From NCBI GenBank assembly GCA_947053645.1, contig CAMRTM010000001.1:73430-105582 (forward strand): 32,153 nucleotides of DNA, given 5' to 3'. Below are positions 7,694-17,800 of the stretch, piece after piece; the first letter of the stretch is position 1, and the number at the start of each line of letters is the position of its first letter. The notes under the pieces were generated by a model that saw nothing but the letters and a program-made list of their open reading frames with translations, was not told the origin of the DNA and ran no database searches. A program made the translations under genes and the position numbers. Origin of the DNA: an uncultured Bacillota bacterium (lineage in GTDB: Bacteria; Bacillota; Clostridia; Christensenellales; UBA1242).

Positions 7694-8950
7694 TTATTTT
7701 CTCCCTTTTTTCCTAATTAAATTTTTTTCGCGTCCGTTTCCACTTGGCGTATAATACACCCTATCTTTTAACGAGTCTGGCATATATTGCTGCTGCACAT
7801 ATCCGCCATAATCGTGCGGATATTTATATCTTCCATGTCCGTCTTTATTTGTAGAAGGATGATTCTTTAAATGATTTGGCACACTATCAATATGATTCTC
7901 TGCATCATCAAGTGCCATATTCATTGCTTTACAAACTGAATTGGATTTCTCAGCCTCGCAAATGTATATAATTGCATGTGATAATGTGAGAAGACATTCA
8001 GGTTGTCCCAGTTTTTCACAACTAGTAAGTGCACTGATAGCAAGTAGTAGCGCGTTACTATCTGCCATTCCTACATCCTCACTTGCATGAGCAACAAGCC
8101 TTCTTGCTATTATTAGTGGGTCACACCCCGCCTTAATAAGACGCATTGCGTAGTATAAACCTGCCTCGGCATCACTCCCTCTTAGGCTCTTACAAAAAGC
8201 TGAAAGATTGTCATAATACTGATTTTCATCAAGCGAAATAGCCTTCTTATCCGTAGACTCTTTCGCAATCTCCAAATCTATATGTATCTTTTTGTCTTTT
8301 GAAGGCTTACTTGTCATGACTGCAAGTTCAAGAGAGTTTAAGGCACTTCTTCCGTCACCACCACTTGCATATGCAAGATAATCAAGAGCCTCTTCACTTA
8401 TCTCGACTGGCATATTGCCCAGCCCTTTTTCCTTGTCATCTAATGCCCTTTTCAGTGTTCTTTTAATATCTTTACTTGTGAGCGGTTTAAATTCAAACAC
8501 TCTACATCTTGAAACTATCGCACGCGTCATTGATGTATATGGATTTTCAGTGGTCGACCCTATAAAGAATATACTGCCGTCCTCAATCGCTTCAAGCACA
8601 CAGTCGCTTTGGGCCTTATTCCACCTATGACATTCATCAAGAAGCAAAAATGTGTCGGTGCCAAACATCTGTTTTTCACGCCTAGCACGCTCTATCATCG
8701 CTTTGGCGTCCGCCACACCATTTGATATTGCATTAAGTTTGACAAAATTTGCTTTTAAATTATTAGCAACTATATTTGCTAAGGTTGTTTTACCGGTTCC
8801 GGCTGGCCCAAAAAAGATACAACTGCCTAATGTGCCGTATTTAATTGCCCTATAAAGTAATGTGTTCTTTCCGACTATATGCTCTTGACCTACAAAGTCA
8901 TTTATGGAGGTTGGACGCATACGCTCGGCAAGTGGTATCCTCTTTTCCAT
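7694..8950 (-). CDS. rarA: Replication-associated recombination protein A (AAA+ ATPase)
   Basis: MEKRIPLAERMRPTSINDFVGQEHIVG; GPAGTGKTTLA; LLLDECHRWNKAQ; SCRVFEF. Confidence 0.92.
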   Translation of the reverse strand: MEKRIPLAERMRPTSINDFVGQEHIVGKNTLLYRAIKYGTLGSCIFFGPAGTGKTTLANIVANNLKANFVKLNAISNGVADAKAMIERARREKQMFGTDTFLLLDECHRWNKAQSDCVLEAIEDGSIFFIGSTTENPYTSMTRAIVSRCRVFEFKPLTSKDIKRTLKRALDDKEKGLGNMPVEISEEALDYLAYASGGDGRSALNSLELAVMTSKPSKDKKIHIDLEIAKESTDKKAISLDENQYYDNLSAFCKSLRGSDAEAGLYYAMRLIKAGCDPLIIARRLVAHASEDVGMADSNALLLAISALTSCEKLGQPECLLTLSHAIIYICEAEKSNSVCKAMNMALDDAENHIDSVPNHLKNHPSTNKDGHGRYKYPHDYGGYVQQQYMPDSLKDRVYYTPSGNGREKNLIRKKGRK

Positions 8951-8970
8951 TTCGGGGTTATTATATCATG

Positions 8971-10221
8971 CTAAGAGCCAAAAGACAAATAGATTTCATT
9001 ATTTTTTTGAAAAATTTCATTTGTGACATTTGTAAAGTTAAAATACTTAGTCTTTCCGCTTAGTATATATCGCTCCGCTCCTTCCACGATAAAAACCCGT
9101 CTATAGCCCGAATTTCCGTAGATTTGCACCTGTTTTAGCCCTTTAAATTCTTCATTAATTTGCCACCCATTTTCTATCTTTTTTACAATAGAATTTTTTA
9201 ATTTTATATATCTATTTTCATTTTCTTCATCTGAAGACATTTTTAGCCATGAAAGCCAGATTTTTTGGGGCAAAGAGCGATTAAACTCTTCATCAAAACT
9301 CTTATCGCGTGAAAGCACTTTTATATCAAAAATTTCACACATCTTTTTTTGTGAAATGTCAAAAAATTCATCAATATCATGAGGCGAAGAAAAGCAGTAT
9401 TTATTCTCTCCATAATTGAAATAAAAGCGTTTTTGTGCCTTACCATTTAAACTTACATTTATTTTCATATTAATACATGCATGTGTGGAAGATTCAAGCC
9501 CGCTGATGGTGGAAAAAGTAAATTTGGCATTCTTCGATTGGAAGTTGAAATATGCCACTTCCCCACTTATGAGGGAGGTTATTTTTATTGCATTATTCTC
9601 GCGTTTAAAGTGATAATATCCGCGGGGCAAAACTACATTGATTTCAAAAGTTATTATCTCTTTCTCTTCATGCAAGTTTGTGAAATTTAATATGAAATTT
9701 TTACCATTTAATAAAAACTCTTTTATCTCATAAACGACACCATTTGATGAGGCTTTTTTATGCAAATAGTAATTCTGATAGTTGAGGTTAACTATCTCAT
9801 CATTTATTTTAATATAGTCCTCCTCTATCTCTTTATTAAAATCACAGCCTGATTTATAATTTATATTAAGGGCATTTATACTGGAAAGTAGGCTATAGCC
9901 AAGTTCTTCCTCGCGAATATATATAAAATTTTTAAGCGAATTAAGTCTACTCTTTTTACAAGCGGGCTGACTAGTTGTAATCAAATTAAAACTCACCTCT
10001 TTTTGCGCCTGCAAAAAGGCATCCGCCATAACATTATCGAGAGGCTTTTCATACTTAAAAATTGGTAGAGTTGGATCTATGCCTATTATCTCGAGTATTT
10101 CAAAATCAACATTATCATCATAGACAATCGGTGCGTGAAAGCGTACCCTATTTATTATTAAATTTGCCATTTTTTCAACATATTCTTTCTTTGTCATACA
10201 AGAGTTATTGACTTCCTTCAC
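8971..10221 (-). CDS. Hypothetical protein, 416 aa, no family recognised
   Basis: Long ORF, coding-like composition, divergent from rnpB. Start codon uncertain (GTG at 10221 or ATG at 10197). Confidence 0.65.
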   Translation of the reverse strand: MKEVNNSCMTKKEYVEKMANLIINRVRFHAPIVYDDNVDFEILEIIGIDPTLPIFKYEKPLDNVMADAFLQAQKEVSFNLITTSQPACKKSRLNSLKNFIYIREEELGYSLLSSINALNINYKSGCDFNKEIEEDYIKINDEIVNLNYQNYYLHKKASSNGVVYEIKEFLLNGKNFILNFTNLHEEKEIITFEINVVLPRGYYHFKRENNAIKITSLISGEVAYFNFQSKNAKFTFSTISGLESSTHACINMKINVSLNGKAQKRFYFNYGENKYCFSSPHDIDEFFDISQKKMCEIFDIKVLSRDKSFDEEFNRSLPQKIWLSWLKMSSDEENENRYIKLKNSIVKKIENGWQINEEFKGLKQVQIYGNSGYRRVFIVEGAERYILSGKTKYFNFTNVTNEIFQKNNEIYLSFGS

Positions 10222-10241
10222 AAAGTTTAAACGACAAATTA

Positions 10242-10270
10242 TTGACTTTGCTTTGCTTTTATGCTATACT
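10242..10270 (+). promoter_or_regulatory. rnpB promoter
   Basis: TTGACT (10242-10247), 17-nt spacer, TATACT (10265-10270). Predicted TSS ~10277 matches the P1 helix start. Confidence 0.85.
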
Positions 10271-10276
10271 TTCTCT

Positions 10277-10607
10277 ATCAGTTATGCAGACAGTCGCATC
10301 GCATGATGAGGAAAGTCCGAGCTTCAAGAGAACTGGGTGCTGGTTAACGGCCAGTGAAGGCGACTTCAAGGATAGTGCAACAGAAATAAACCGCCCGCCA
10401 TGCGCGAGCAAGGATGGAAAGGCAGTGTAAGAGACTACCGCTTGGTTGGTGACAATCAAGGCTCTGTAAACCCCACCTGAAGCAAGGTAAAAAAGGCATT
10501 AGGGCTTGTTCTCTCCCGCCTTTTAACGCACCGCTTGATTTAATTGGCAACAATTAAACTAGATAGATGACTGTTTAATACAGAACTCGGCTTATAACAT
10601 AACTGAT
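10277..10607 (+). ncRNA. rnpB: RNase P RNA (bacterial type A)
   Basis: GAGGAAAGTCCGAGCTTC, AGTGCAACAGAAATAAACCGCC, GTAAGAGACTACCGC, ACAGAACTCGGCTTATAA; P1 ends ATCAGTTATG / CATAACTGAT pair. Confidence 0.97.
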
Positions 10608-10629
10608 GGGCGTTATGCCCTTTTTTTTA
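10607..10629 (+). terminator. rnpB rho-independent terminator
   Basis: GGGCGTTATGCCC followed by a T-run. Confidence 0.9.
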
Positions 10630-10636
10630 TTAGGAC

Positions 10637-10664
10637 AGATTTCTCCGCGTTGGTCGAAATGACA
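10637..10664 (+). repeat. Family 1 repeat, minimal 28-nt copy
   Basis: agatttctccgcgttggtcgaaatgaca. Confidence 0.9.
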
Positions 10665-10710
10665 AGAATATTTTATAAACAAAAAACAACCGCTATGGTT
10701 GCTTTCATTT

Positions 10711-11181
10711 TTAATCTTCATCTTCTGTATCAGCTGCTTCTGGCAGGTATTTTGCTTGTGCTGAACTTACATTGTAATCAAACAATTCTGCTGCAAATTT
10801 TCTTTGTTCAGGGTCGCTATATTTCGCAAGAAGTTTCTCTTTTTCTTTTTTATTAAGTTCCTCCACGCATGCTTTACATTCTTCAATTGTTTTATACGCG
10901 TAGTCTACAAAGAAAGTATTAGTATATTTTCCTTTATCCATTGCACTAGGACTTGGATATGTTATATTACCAAACAGTGGAGTCCTTTGCTTTAATGAAA
11001 CTTCATAACATCTTTTTGGAGTTTCACCACCATATCTCACTACATCACAAGCCAAAAATGCTGGGGCAACAGCATAGACAGTATACCATATGCTACCCAT
11101 CTCTCTATTCATTATCTCTCTTATATCATTTGGGACATATACTACTGGGTAATTTGTCAAAAATTCGATTTCGTCGTTCAT
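10711..11181 (-). CDS. Hypothetical protein, 156 aa
   Basis: AGGAGG SD upstream; no family recognised. Confidence 0.65.
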   Translation of the reverse strand: MNDEIEFLTNYPVVYVPNDIREIMNREMGSIWYTVYAVAPAFLACDVVRYGGETPKRCYEVSLKQRTPLFGNITYPSPSAMDKGKYTNTFFVDYAYKTIEECKACVEELNKKEKEKLLAKYSDPEQRKFAAELFDYNVSSAQAKYLPEAADTEDED

Positions 11182-11261
11182 TACTTTCCTCCTATTATGA
11201 GTTTAGTATAACATTGCCTTAATCCGTTGTCAATACAAAAAATGAACCTTCAGGTGCATTT

Positions 11262-12626
11262 TTAACCAACATTAAATAGGTTTTTGAGTTTGCCGGTTTT
11301 CTTATCAGCATAGAAGGCTTGGATGATTCCGTCCTGTGATATCTTGATTGAGTTGCCATATTTTGCCAAAGTGGTTGCGGCGGCAAGGCGTCCACCACCT
11401 TCACTACCCGCCTCTATTTTAAGAATTGCACCGACAGCAATTATCGTGCCGTCAAAGTCCACGATAGTCGCACCATCCATTGCAACAAGTTCTTGACGCA
11501 TTTTTCTATTAAGTTCATTAAAGGTTTTTCCATTGATTATCTTTCTTAGGCATTGGGATTTATAACATTTTTGTTCAGTTAGAAATGTTTCATAATCATG
11601 CGCATACATTGCTTCGACACTGGCTAGGTTTTGTAGATTGTAAAGTTTACTTGCATTTTCAATCTCCATTTCTTTCTTCATTTCATAATATCGAGGATCT
11701 AACAAATCGTGCGCATTTATATGCACAAGTGCATCCCTTGCCATATCTTTATTGACATAAACAAGTATTCCGCCGCTATATGCAAATGAACAGTCTAATG
11801 CGGTATAATAAATTGACTTTCGTATATCTTTAAGTGAATAGGTGCCACGATATGAAAGTAATTGAATTACCTCTTCATGTGAATACGCATTCCACATTCC
11901 TCTACGCTTAGAGAAGAGAAGTTGTCTATACTTAAATATGAGTATATCTCCATTCTCCGTTAAGATAACTCCTATACGCTTATCATTGCAATAGCGTGCA
12001 ATCATTTCATACTCATGTGGGGCTATCGTTGGCACGGCTTTGATGCGAGATAGTTGCACATAGCCAGACAAATATCCATCACGACCAAACTCCAAAAATG
12101 ACATTTTTCCGTCACTTAGGAGTGCAAAAAAATCTTTATTAAATATATCAGTGAAATGTAGTGCGTTCTCCTTTTCTGCATCCAGCGATTCATTAATTAT
12201 AAGTCCTATTGCAACTCGTTTCCCCTCATAGGTACGGCTTGCCCACTTATCAAGTTCATTAACCATTCCGATAAGTGTGTTTGTAATGTCAGCGTCACTT
12301 ATGCTTAAACAAATTGCTTTCTCTATTGCATGTGATTGCAGTGTTGTTACATAATTTTCATCAGTGAGGTTTAACTCTGAAATTACATTTATTTCATTAA
12401 TAATTGATTTTAACAAATTAAGTTCCGATGTTTTGAAAGGTTGTCCGCGCTTTAAGACAAGACGATATTCCTCCGCCTTGCTTGGTTTTATAAGAAGCGA
12501 GTTTTGTTTTCCATAAGCCACCTCACTATCACGCGTGCTAGACGCCTCTTCACCCCCTATATACGATCCGGTGAAAAGCGGTAAGATCGATTTTTCTACT
12601 ATCTTATAAAACTCTTCCTTTTTCAA
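11262..12626 (-). CDS. Protein with C-terminal divergent DAC/DisA_N-like domain (TTG start proposed)
   Basis: C-terminus MDGATIVDFDGTIIAVGAILKIEAGSEGGGRLAAATTLAKYGNSIKISQDGII resembles DAC motif DGA...RHRAA with RHR degenerated. Upstream promoter TTGCAA-17-TATACT and GAGGG SD place the start at TTG 12626, not 12674. Confidence 0.55.
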   Translation of the reverse strand: MKKEEFYKIVEKSILPLFTGSYIGGEEASSTRDSEVAYGKQNSLLIKPSKAEEYRLVLKRGQPFKTSELNLLKSIINEINVISELNLTDENYVTTLQSHAIEKAICLSISDADITNTLIGMVNELDKWASRTYEGKRVAIGLIINESLDAEKENALHFTDIFNKDFFALLSDGKMSFLEFGRDGYLSGYVQLSRIKAVPTIAPHEYEMIARYCNDKRIGVILTENGDILIFKYRQLLFSKRRGMWNAYSHEEVIQLLSYRGTYSLKDIRKSIYYTALDCSFAYSGGILVYVNKDMARDALVHINAHDLLDPRYYEMKKEMEIENASKLYNLQNLASVEAMYAHDYETFLTEQKCYKSQCLRKIINGKTFNELNRKMRQELVAMDGATIVDFDGTIIAVGAILKIEAGSEGGGRLAAATTLAKYGNSIKISQDGIIQAFYADKKTGKLKNLFNVG

Positions 12627-12692
12627 TGCTTTGCCCTCTTTTTTCAGTATATATACTTTTTTTACACTTTGCAAGTGAATTTTAATTATTTT

Positions 12693-13397
12693 TTAATATT
12701 TTTCTTCCTCATCTTTCATGGCTTTTCCGAGTTTTTTTAGCGCCGTTGTTTCTATTCGAGATATATATGAGCGTGAAAGGCCAAGTATTCCTGCAACTTC
12801 GCGTTGAGCAAGCGGTTTTTGATTATCAAGTCCAAAGCGATATTTTATTACCTGCCGTTCCACCTCGCTTAAGCATTTTTCCATTGCTACATATACCTTA
12901 TCCATCATAAAATTATTCTCGACGGTATCAATAATTTCATCGTCAAGCACTACTCCGACAACCCCTTCAAGTGTAGTTTCTTCATCGCCCTCTTTCCCCT
13001 TACACACTGCACTTAGCGATACCGTATCTTTATGTTTTTTATTGGAACGAAGCAGCATTAAAATCTCATTTTGTATACAACTTGAAGCATATGTGCTAAG
13101 TAAAGCACCCTTATTCGGGTCAAAAGAATCTACTGCTTTAATAAGTCCAATTGTTCCTACCGAGATTAGGTCATCAGCCTCCATGGTGTTATTAAACTTT
13201 TTTACTATATGTGCAACTAAACGAAGGTTATGATTTATCAGTATATCTCTCGCTCGCATATCGCCTTGTTTCATTTTTTCAAGGCATTCCCTTTCCTCAT
13301 CTTTTGTGAGTGGCTGTGGAAAGCCCTGTGTTGTATTGACAAAGGATGTGAAAAAATATAGTTTTGAACTAAATGTTGCCAAACTTTCAAATATCAT
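12693..13397 (-). CDS. sigK: Sporulation sigma factor SigK (uninterrupted, with N-terminal pro-like segment)
   Basis: FPQPLTKDEERECLEKMKQGDMRARDILINHNLRLVAHIVKKF...DLISVGTIGLIKAVDSF...ATYASSCIQNEILM; hydrophobic N-terminus as in pro-SigK. Confidence 0.88.
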   Translation of the reverse strand: MIFESLATFSSKLYFFTSFVNTTQGFPQPLTKDEERECLEKMKQGDMRARDILINHNLRLVAHIVKKFNNTMEADDLISVGTIGLIKAVDSFDPNKGALLSTYASSCIQNEILMLLRSNKKHKDTVSLSAVCKGKEGDEETTLEGVVGVVLDDEIIDTVENNFMMDKVYVAMEKCLSEVERQVIKYRFGLDNQKPLAQREVAGILGLSRSYISRIETTALKKLGKAMKDEEEKY

Positions 13398-13715
13398 ATA
13401 TATCTCCTTACCCGCAATTATCTTGCTTAGGAATTATATATGTCGGAATTTGTCAAATTTTGCTTGTACATATTAAATTACAACTTTTCAAGCGGTGAAA
13501 AGTGGTAAGAAAAGCCGCTGGGGACCTAAGCCTGCGCAAAGTCCCCCGTCCCCTAATGCTTGCTGACGAAGTCTTAATTTGTAAATTAAAAAATGTTGCC
13601 TATATAACGATTTACTTTGAAAAGGTAAACAAAGATGAATATTGATTGGGTTTTCTTTCGCTAAATCCGCTAGTCAAATTTTATTAAGACAACTAGTCAC
13701 TAGGAAATATAAAAA

Positions 13716-13785
13716 AGATTTCTCCGCTCCACTGCGTTTCGGTCGAAATGACAAAATAAAAATGACCATTTCGGTCGAAATGACA
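13716..13785 (+). repeat. Family 1 repeat: full copy (13716-13753) plus trailing half-copy (13770-13785)
   Basis: agatttctccgctccactgcgtttcggtcgaaatgaca ... tttcggtcgaaatgaca. Confidence 0.92.
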
Positions 13786-13801
13786 CCGCCTTAGGCGGTG
13801 T
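13784..13801. repeat. Hairpin fused to the family 1 half-copy
   Basis: caccgccttaggcggtg directly after ...cgaaatga. Confidence 0.7.
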
Positions 13802-13842
13802 TTTGTGGATGTGTTTTTTAAGATTTATCCGAGTGAAATTAA

Positions 13843-13880
13843 AGATTTCTCCGCTCCACTGCGTTTCGGTCGAAATGACA
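13843..13880 (+). repeat. Family 1 repeat, identical to 13716-13753
   Basis: agatttctccgctccactgcgtttcggtcgaaatgaca. Confidence 0.92.
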
Positions 13881-13906
13881 GTGGAGGCGGTCATTATCAT
13901 GATAAG

Positions 13907-13930
13907 AAAAAAAGGTGCTTAAAGCACCTT
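13907..13930 (-). terminator. Terminator after ftsY, overlapping its stop codon
   Basis: Minus strand AAGGTGCTTTAAGCACCTTTTTTT; stop codon at 13929-13931 lies within the stem base. Confidence 0.85.
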
Positions 13931-14825
13931 AAATTAATCCGTTTATAAATTCGGTTGGGTCGAATAGTTCTAAATCTTCCTTGCCTTCGCCTGTACCAAC
14001 AAAGACTACTGGTAGATGATATTCCTTCTCTATCGCCACAACTACACCACCCTTGGCTGTGCCATCAAGTTTTGTAAGCACTATTCCGTCTATCTTAACA
14101 AAATCATTAAAGGCGGATATCTGTGACAGTGCATTCTGCCCAGTTGTGGCATCTAGCACAATCAAATTATATCTATTTGCCTCTGGATAGTTTTTAGTGA
14201 TGATTTTTTCTATTTTTTTGAGTTCTTCCATAAGATTTGTCTTAGTGTGAAGTCTACCTGCTGTGTCGACAAGAAGTACATCTGTCCCCTTTGCTTTGGC
14301 ACTTGTGATACCGTCAAATACTACCGCTGCGGCGTCTGCACCCTCCGCTTGCTTAATTATCCTTGTTTTTGTACGCTCTGCCCATTGAGTGAGTTGATCG
14401 GCAGCGGCGGCACGAAATGTGTCACCAGCGACAAGGGTAACCTCCTTCTTTTGATTTTTAAAGTGCTGGGCAAGTTTTCCTATTGTAGTTGTCTTACCTA
14501 CGCCATTTACACCAATTATAGTGATTATTGCGGGATATTCAATTTCAATTTTTGGCAAGGAGGCAAACTCCTCTGTAAGTATTCTTTTAAGCGCGTTTTT
14601 AACATCTTCACTTGTACGGATTTTTTCTTTACGAGCCCTAACGCGAAGTTCGTCTACTATTTCCATACTTGTCCTTACGCCAATATCACAGGAAATAAGA
14701 AGGTCTGTAAGGTCATCATAGAAGTCATCGTCAAGTTCGCCATGGCTGAGCATGGCGTCAATTCTTCTTGCAAAAGCCTCTCGAGTTTTGCTGAGTGCTT
14801 GTCCTATTTTTTTAAAAAGTCCCAT
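13929..14825 (-). CDS. ftsY: Signal recognition particle receptor FtsY
   Basis: IIGVNGVGKTTTIGKLA, GDTFRAAAADQL, LLVDTAGRLHT, LTKLDGTAKGG. Confidence 0.96.
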   Translation of the reverse strand: MGLFKKIGQALSKTREAFARRIDAMLSHGELDDDFYDDLTDLLISCDIGVRTSMEIVDELRVRARKEKIRTSEDVKNALKRILTEEFASLPKIEIEYPAIITIIGVNGVGKTTTIGKLAQHFKNQKKEVTLVAGDTFRAAAADQLTQWAERTKTRIIKQAEGADAAAVVFDGITSAKAKGTDVLLVDTAGRLHTKTNLMEELKKIEKIITKNYPEANRYNLIVLDATTGQNALSQISAFNDFVKIDGIVLTKLDGTAKGGVVVAIEKEYHLPVVFVGTGEGKEDLELFDPTEFINGLI

Positions 14826-17800
14826 TTACCCCTCCTGTGCGTGTTTAATAGCGTCTGCGAGTTTAACTGAAACTATCTTAGATACACCCTTTTCCTCCAT
14901 AGTTACACCGAATAGGGCTTCGGCATATTCCATAGTTGGTTTCTTGTGGGTGATTAAGATGAATTGGGTTTCATTTGAGAGTTTCTTTAGGTATTTATCT
15001 ACGATTTCTACATTCGAGTCATCAAGTGCCGCTTCAACCTCGTCAAATAGACAGAATGGAAGTGGTTTGATTCGCAGTATAGCAAAGATTACAGCCATTG
15101 CTGTGAGTGATTTCTCTCCACCAGAGAGAAGTGTCATATTTTGAATCTTCTTTCCTGGAGGTTGTGCGAATATTTCTACCCCACTTTCAAGAGGCTGTGT
15201 TTCATCACTGAGTGCAAGTTTTGCTGTTCCGCCACCAAAGAGTTCTCGGAATGTAAGTTTGAAACTTTCATTTATTCTATCAAGTTCATTATTAAACTTT
15301 TCAATCATAATACTTGAAAGGTCTTTGATAATCTTATTCAAATCATCTTCCGCTTTATGAAGATCGTCACATTGTGAAGAAAGATCTTCATATCTTTCGA
15401 GAAGTACTTTGCAGTCCTCTATCGCATTGACATTGACATAGCCAAGTGCAGATATACTCTTTTTAAGTTTGTTTATCTCTGGCATTGCAATATTTATATC
15501 AAAATCTGGACGACGATGTTCAAGGCAGTCGGAGTATACGAGTGAGTACTCTTCATAAATACGCTCTTGCATTTGTTCAAGTTCAGTATCCACCTTTTGG
15601 AGATTCATCTCTTCTCTAAATTTCTTATCATTTAGAGTGGAGATTTCCTCCATAACCCTTGATTTCTCATTATCGAGTTCTTTGATTTTATCTGACAGCG
15701 TCACCTTGCCCTTTTCTACATCATCCCTCTTTGCTATGGCTGACTCTAGTTGCGCTTTTTGTGCCGAGGCTGGAGCAGAAGATAGACGCTGTTTAATCAT
15801 TGCCTCGGCGGAGTCAATAAATTCATTATTTTTCTCTATTTGCGAGTCGATGGCAATTAAATTAAGTTTTTGTTTCTCACTCTCTTCTTGAAGCCTTGCA
15901 AGTTCACTTGTAATAGAGTCTAGTTTTGCTTTATTTGATGCTATTTCCACCTTTACAGAAAGAATATTATCACTAATTTTATCACGCTGTGCACGAAGGG
16001 CTTCAAACTTTTCCTTTTTCTCTTTAACAAGTTCGTCAGCGTCCACCCTATTTCCACTAAGTGCACTCTCGATTTTTGCAGTGCGAGCAAGATCTTCTTC
16101 AATAAGAATAAGTTTATTCCTTACTGTTTCGGCTTCCATCTCGCTGACTCTTAAATTATCAGAAACTTCATTTAATGAAAGTGAATATCTATTTTCTTTC
16201 TCTTTTTCTTTTGCAAGTTCAATTTCATTATCACTACGCTGTTTTGTAAGACTATCGAGGTTTGCTTTCATTTCTACAGAACTTTGTTTATTTTCTTCCA
16301 CCTGTTTTGAAAGGCTTTCAAGTTTTTGATTTAGTCTGATTATTTCATCGCCAAGAGTTTCAATCTCTCTTGCCCTTCCCATGAGGTTTGCAGATTCTGT
16401 CTTTTTACTACCACCAGTGAGTGAGCCTTGTGGGTTTACAATATCACCTTCAAGAGTTACAATTCTAAACGCATAACCCATGCTTTTTGCAAGATTTACT
16501 GCGGTGAAAAGCGTATCTACAATCACAGTGCTTCCTAGAAGATTGCTTACAACATTATCTATTGTCTTATCAAAGGAAACTAGATCACTTGCCACGCCAA
16601 ATACTCCTGTCTTTCCTGCAACAAGTTTTCTATCAAGATCACGGCGTTTCATTGAAGTGATTGGAAGGAAGGTCGCTCTTCCAAACTGATTTTGCTTAAG
16701 AAAAGATATGAGTTCCTTCGCTCCATCCTCATCAAAAGTAACCACATTTTGTACAGCACCACCTAGAGCCACCTCTATCGCAGTTTCATATTTTTCTGGC
16801 ACCTTGATAAGAGAGGCTACAACGCCCACTATCTTCTTTTTTAAACCATTATTTCGTTCACTTTCCTTTAAAAGTTTCTTGATCGCATAAGAATAGCCCT
16901 CATATTCAGTTTGAAGGTCACTTAAGAGTTTTCGTCTATTTTCATACACCTTTATTTGTGTGATTATATCTGCTTTCTGATTTTCAAGTTCCTTTATTCC
17001 GCGTTCAGTGATAAAATATTGTGCAGAAAGTTTGTCACACTCTTGTTTTAACTTTTCAAGATTTATGCCCATGGAGTTGATTTTATTTATAACACCTGTA
17101 TATTCTTTCTCTATTTCTTCCTTCTTCAGTGTTAAACTTGAAATATCATTTTGAAGATTATTAAGGCTGGAAGTAAGAAGTTCCTTTTCAGTGGAAAGTT
17201 TGGTTGCACTGCTTTTTACATCAGATAGTGAGCCAAGAGTTTCGATAATCTTTTGCTGAGATGCACCCGCCTCATCCTCACTTTGAGTAAGTTCATTGGC
17301 GATGGTTAAATACTCATTTGAAAGTTCATTAAAAGATTTCTCCAGCATTTCAAGAACTTCTTTGCATTTCTCTTTTTCGCTAAGCCTCTGTGCTGTTTGT
17401 TCACTGCACACTTCTATTGCTGTTTCACAGTTTGATTTATCTAGATATAGCCTATCATTTTCTTTATGTGTATAATTTATTCTCTCTCTTGCAACCTTAG
17501 TTTCCCCTTCCTGCTTTTCAAGAGATACCGTCATATCCAAAATGTTTTGGTTTAAAGATGATAAAATTCTATCAAAGTTGGTTAAATCCATCATACTTTT
17601 GTTATAAGCATCATTTGCCTTATCAAGTTCCTCTTGACGAAGAGCAAGTTGCTCCTTAATAGCAGAAAGTTTGACATCAATCTTTTCCTTGATATCACTG
17701 GCATTTTCATATTGATATATGTAGGCATTGACCTCTAAATCTTTCAGAGTTCCTTTATATTCAAGATATTTCTTGGCATTCTCCGCTTGTTTTTTAAGTG

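Noticed and set aside
10242-10553. ORFs 10242-10430(+), 10259-10459(-) and 10344-10553(-)
   Set aside because: They lie inside the RNase P RNA gene, which fully explains the conservation and structure.
12693-13397. sigK interrupted by a skin-like element
   Set aside because: The SigK-like ORF is continuous from pro-region to region 4; no recombinase or split present.
13700-13900. 66-aa ORF (…FRPKWSFLFCHFDRNAVERRNLF)
   Set aside because: Pure translation of family 1 repeats, with no SD or start context.
14247-14870. 207-aa + strand ORF antisense to ftsY
   Set aside because: Antisense shadow of a well-supported gene, with Cys-rich composition typical of a wrong frame.
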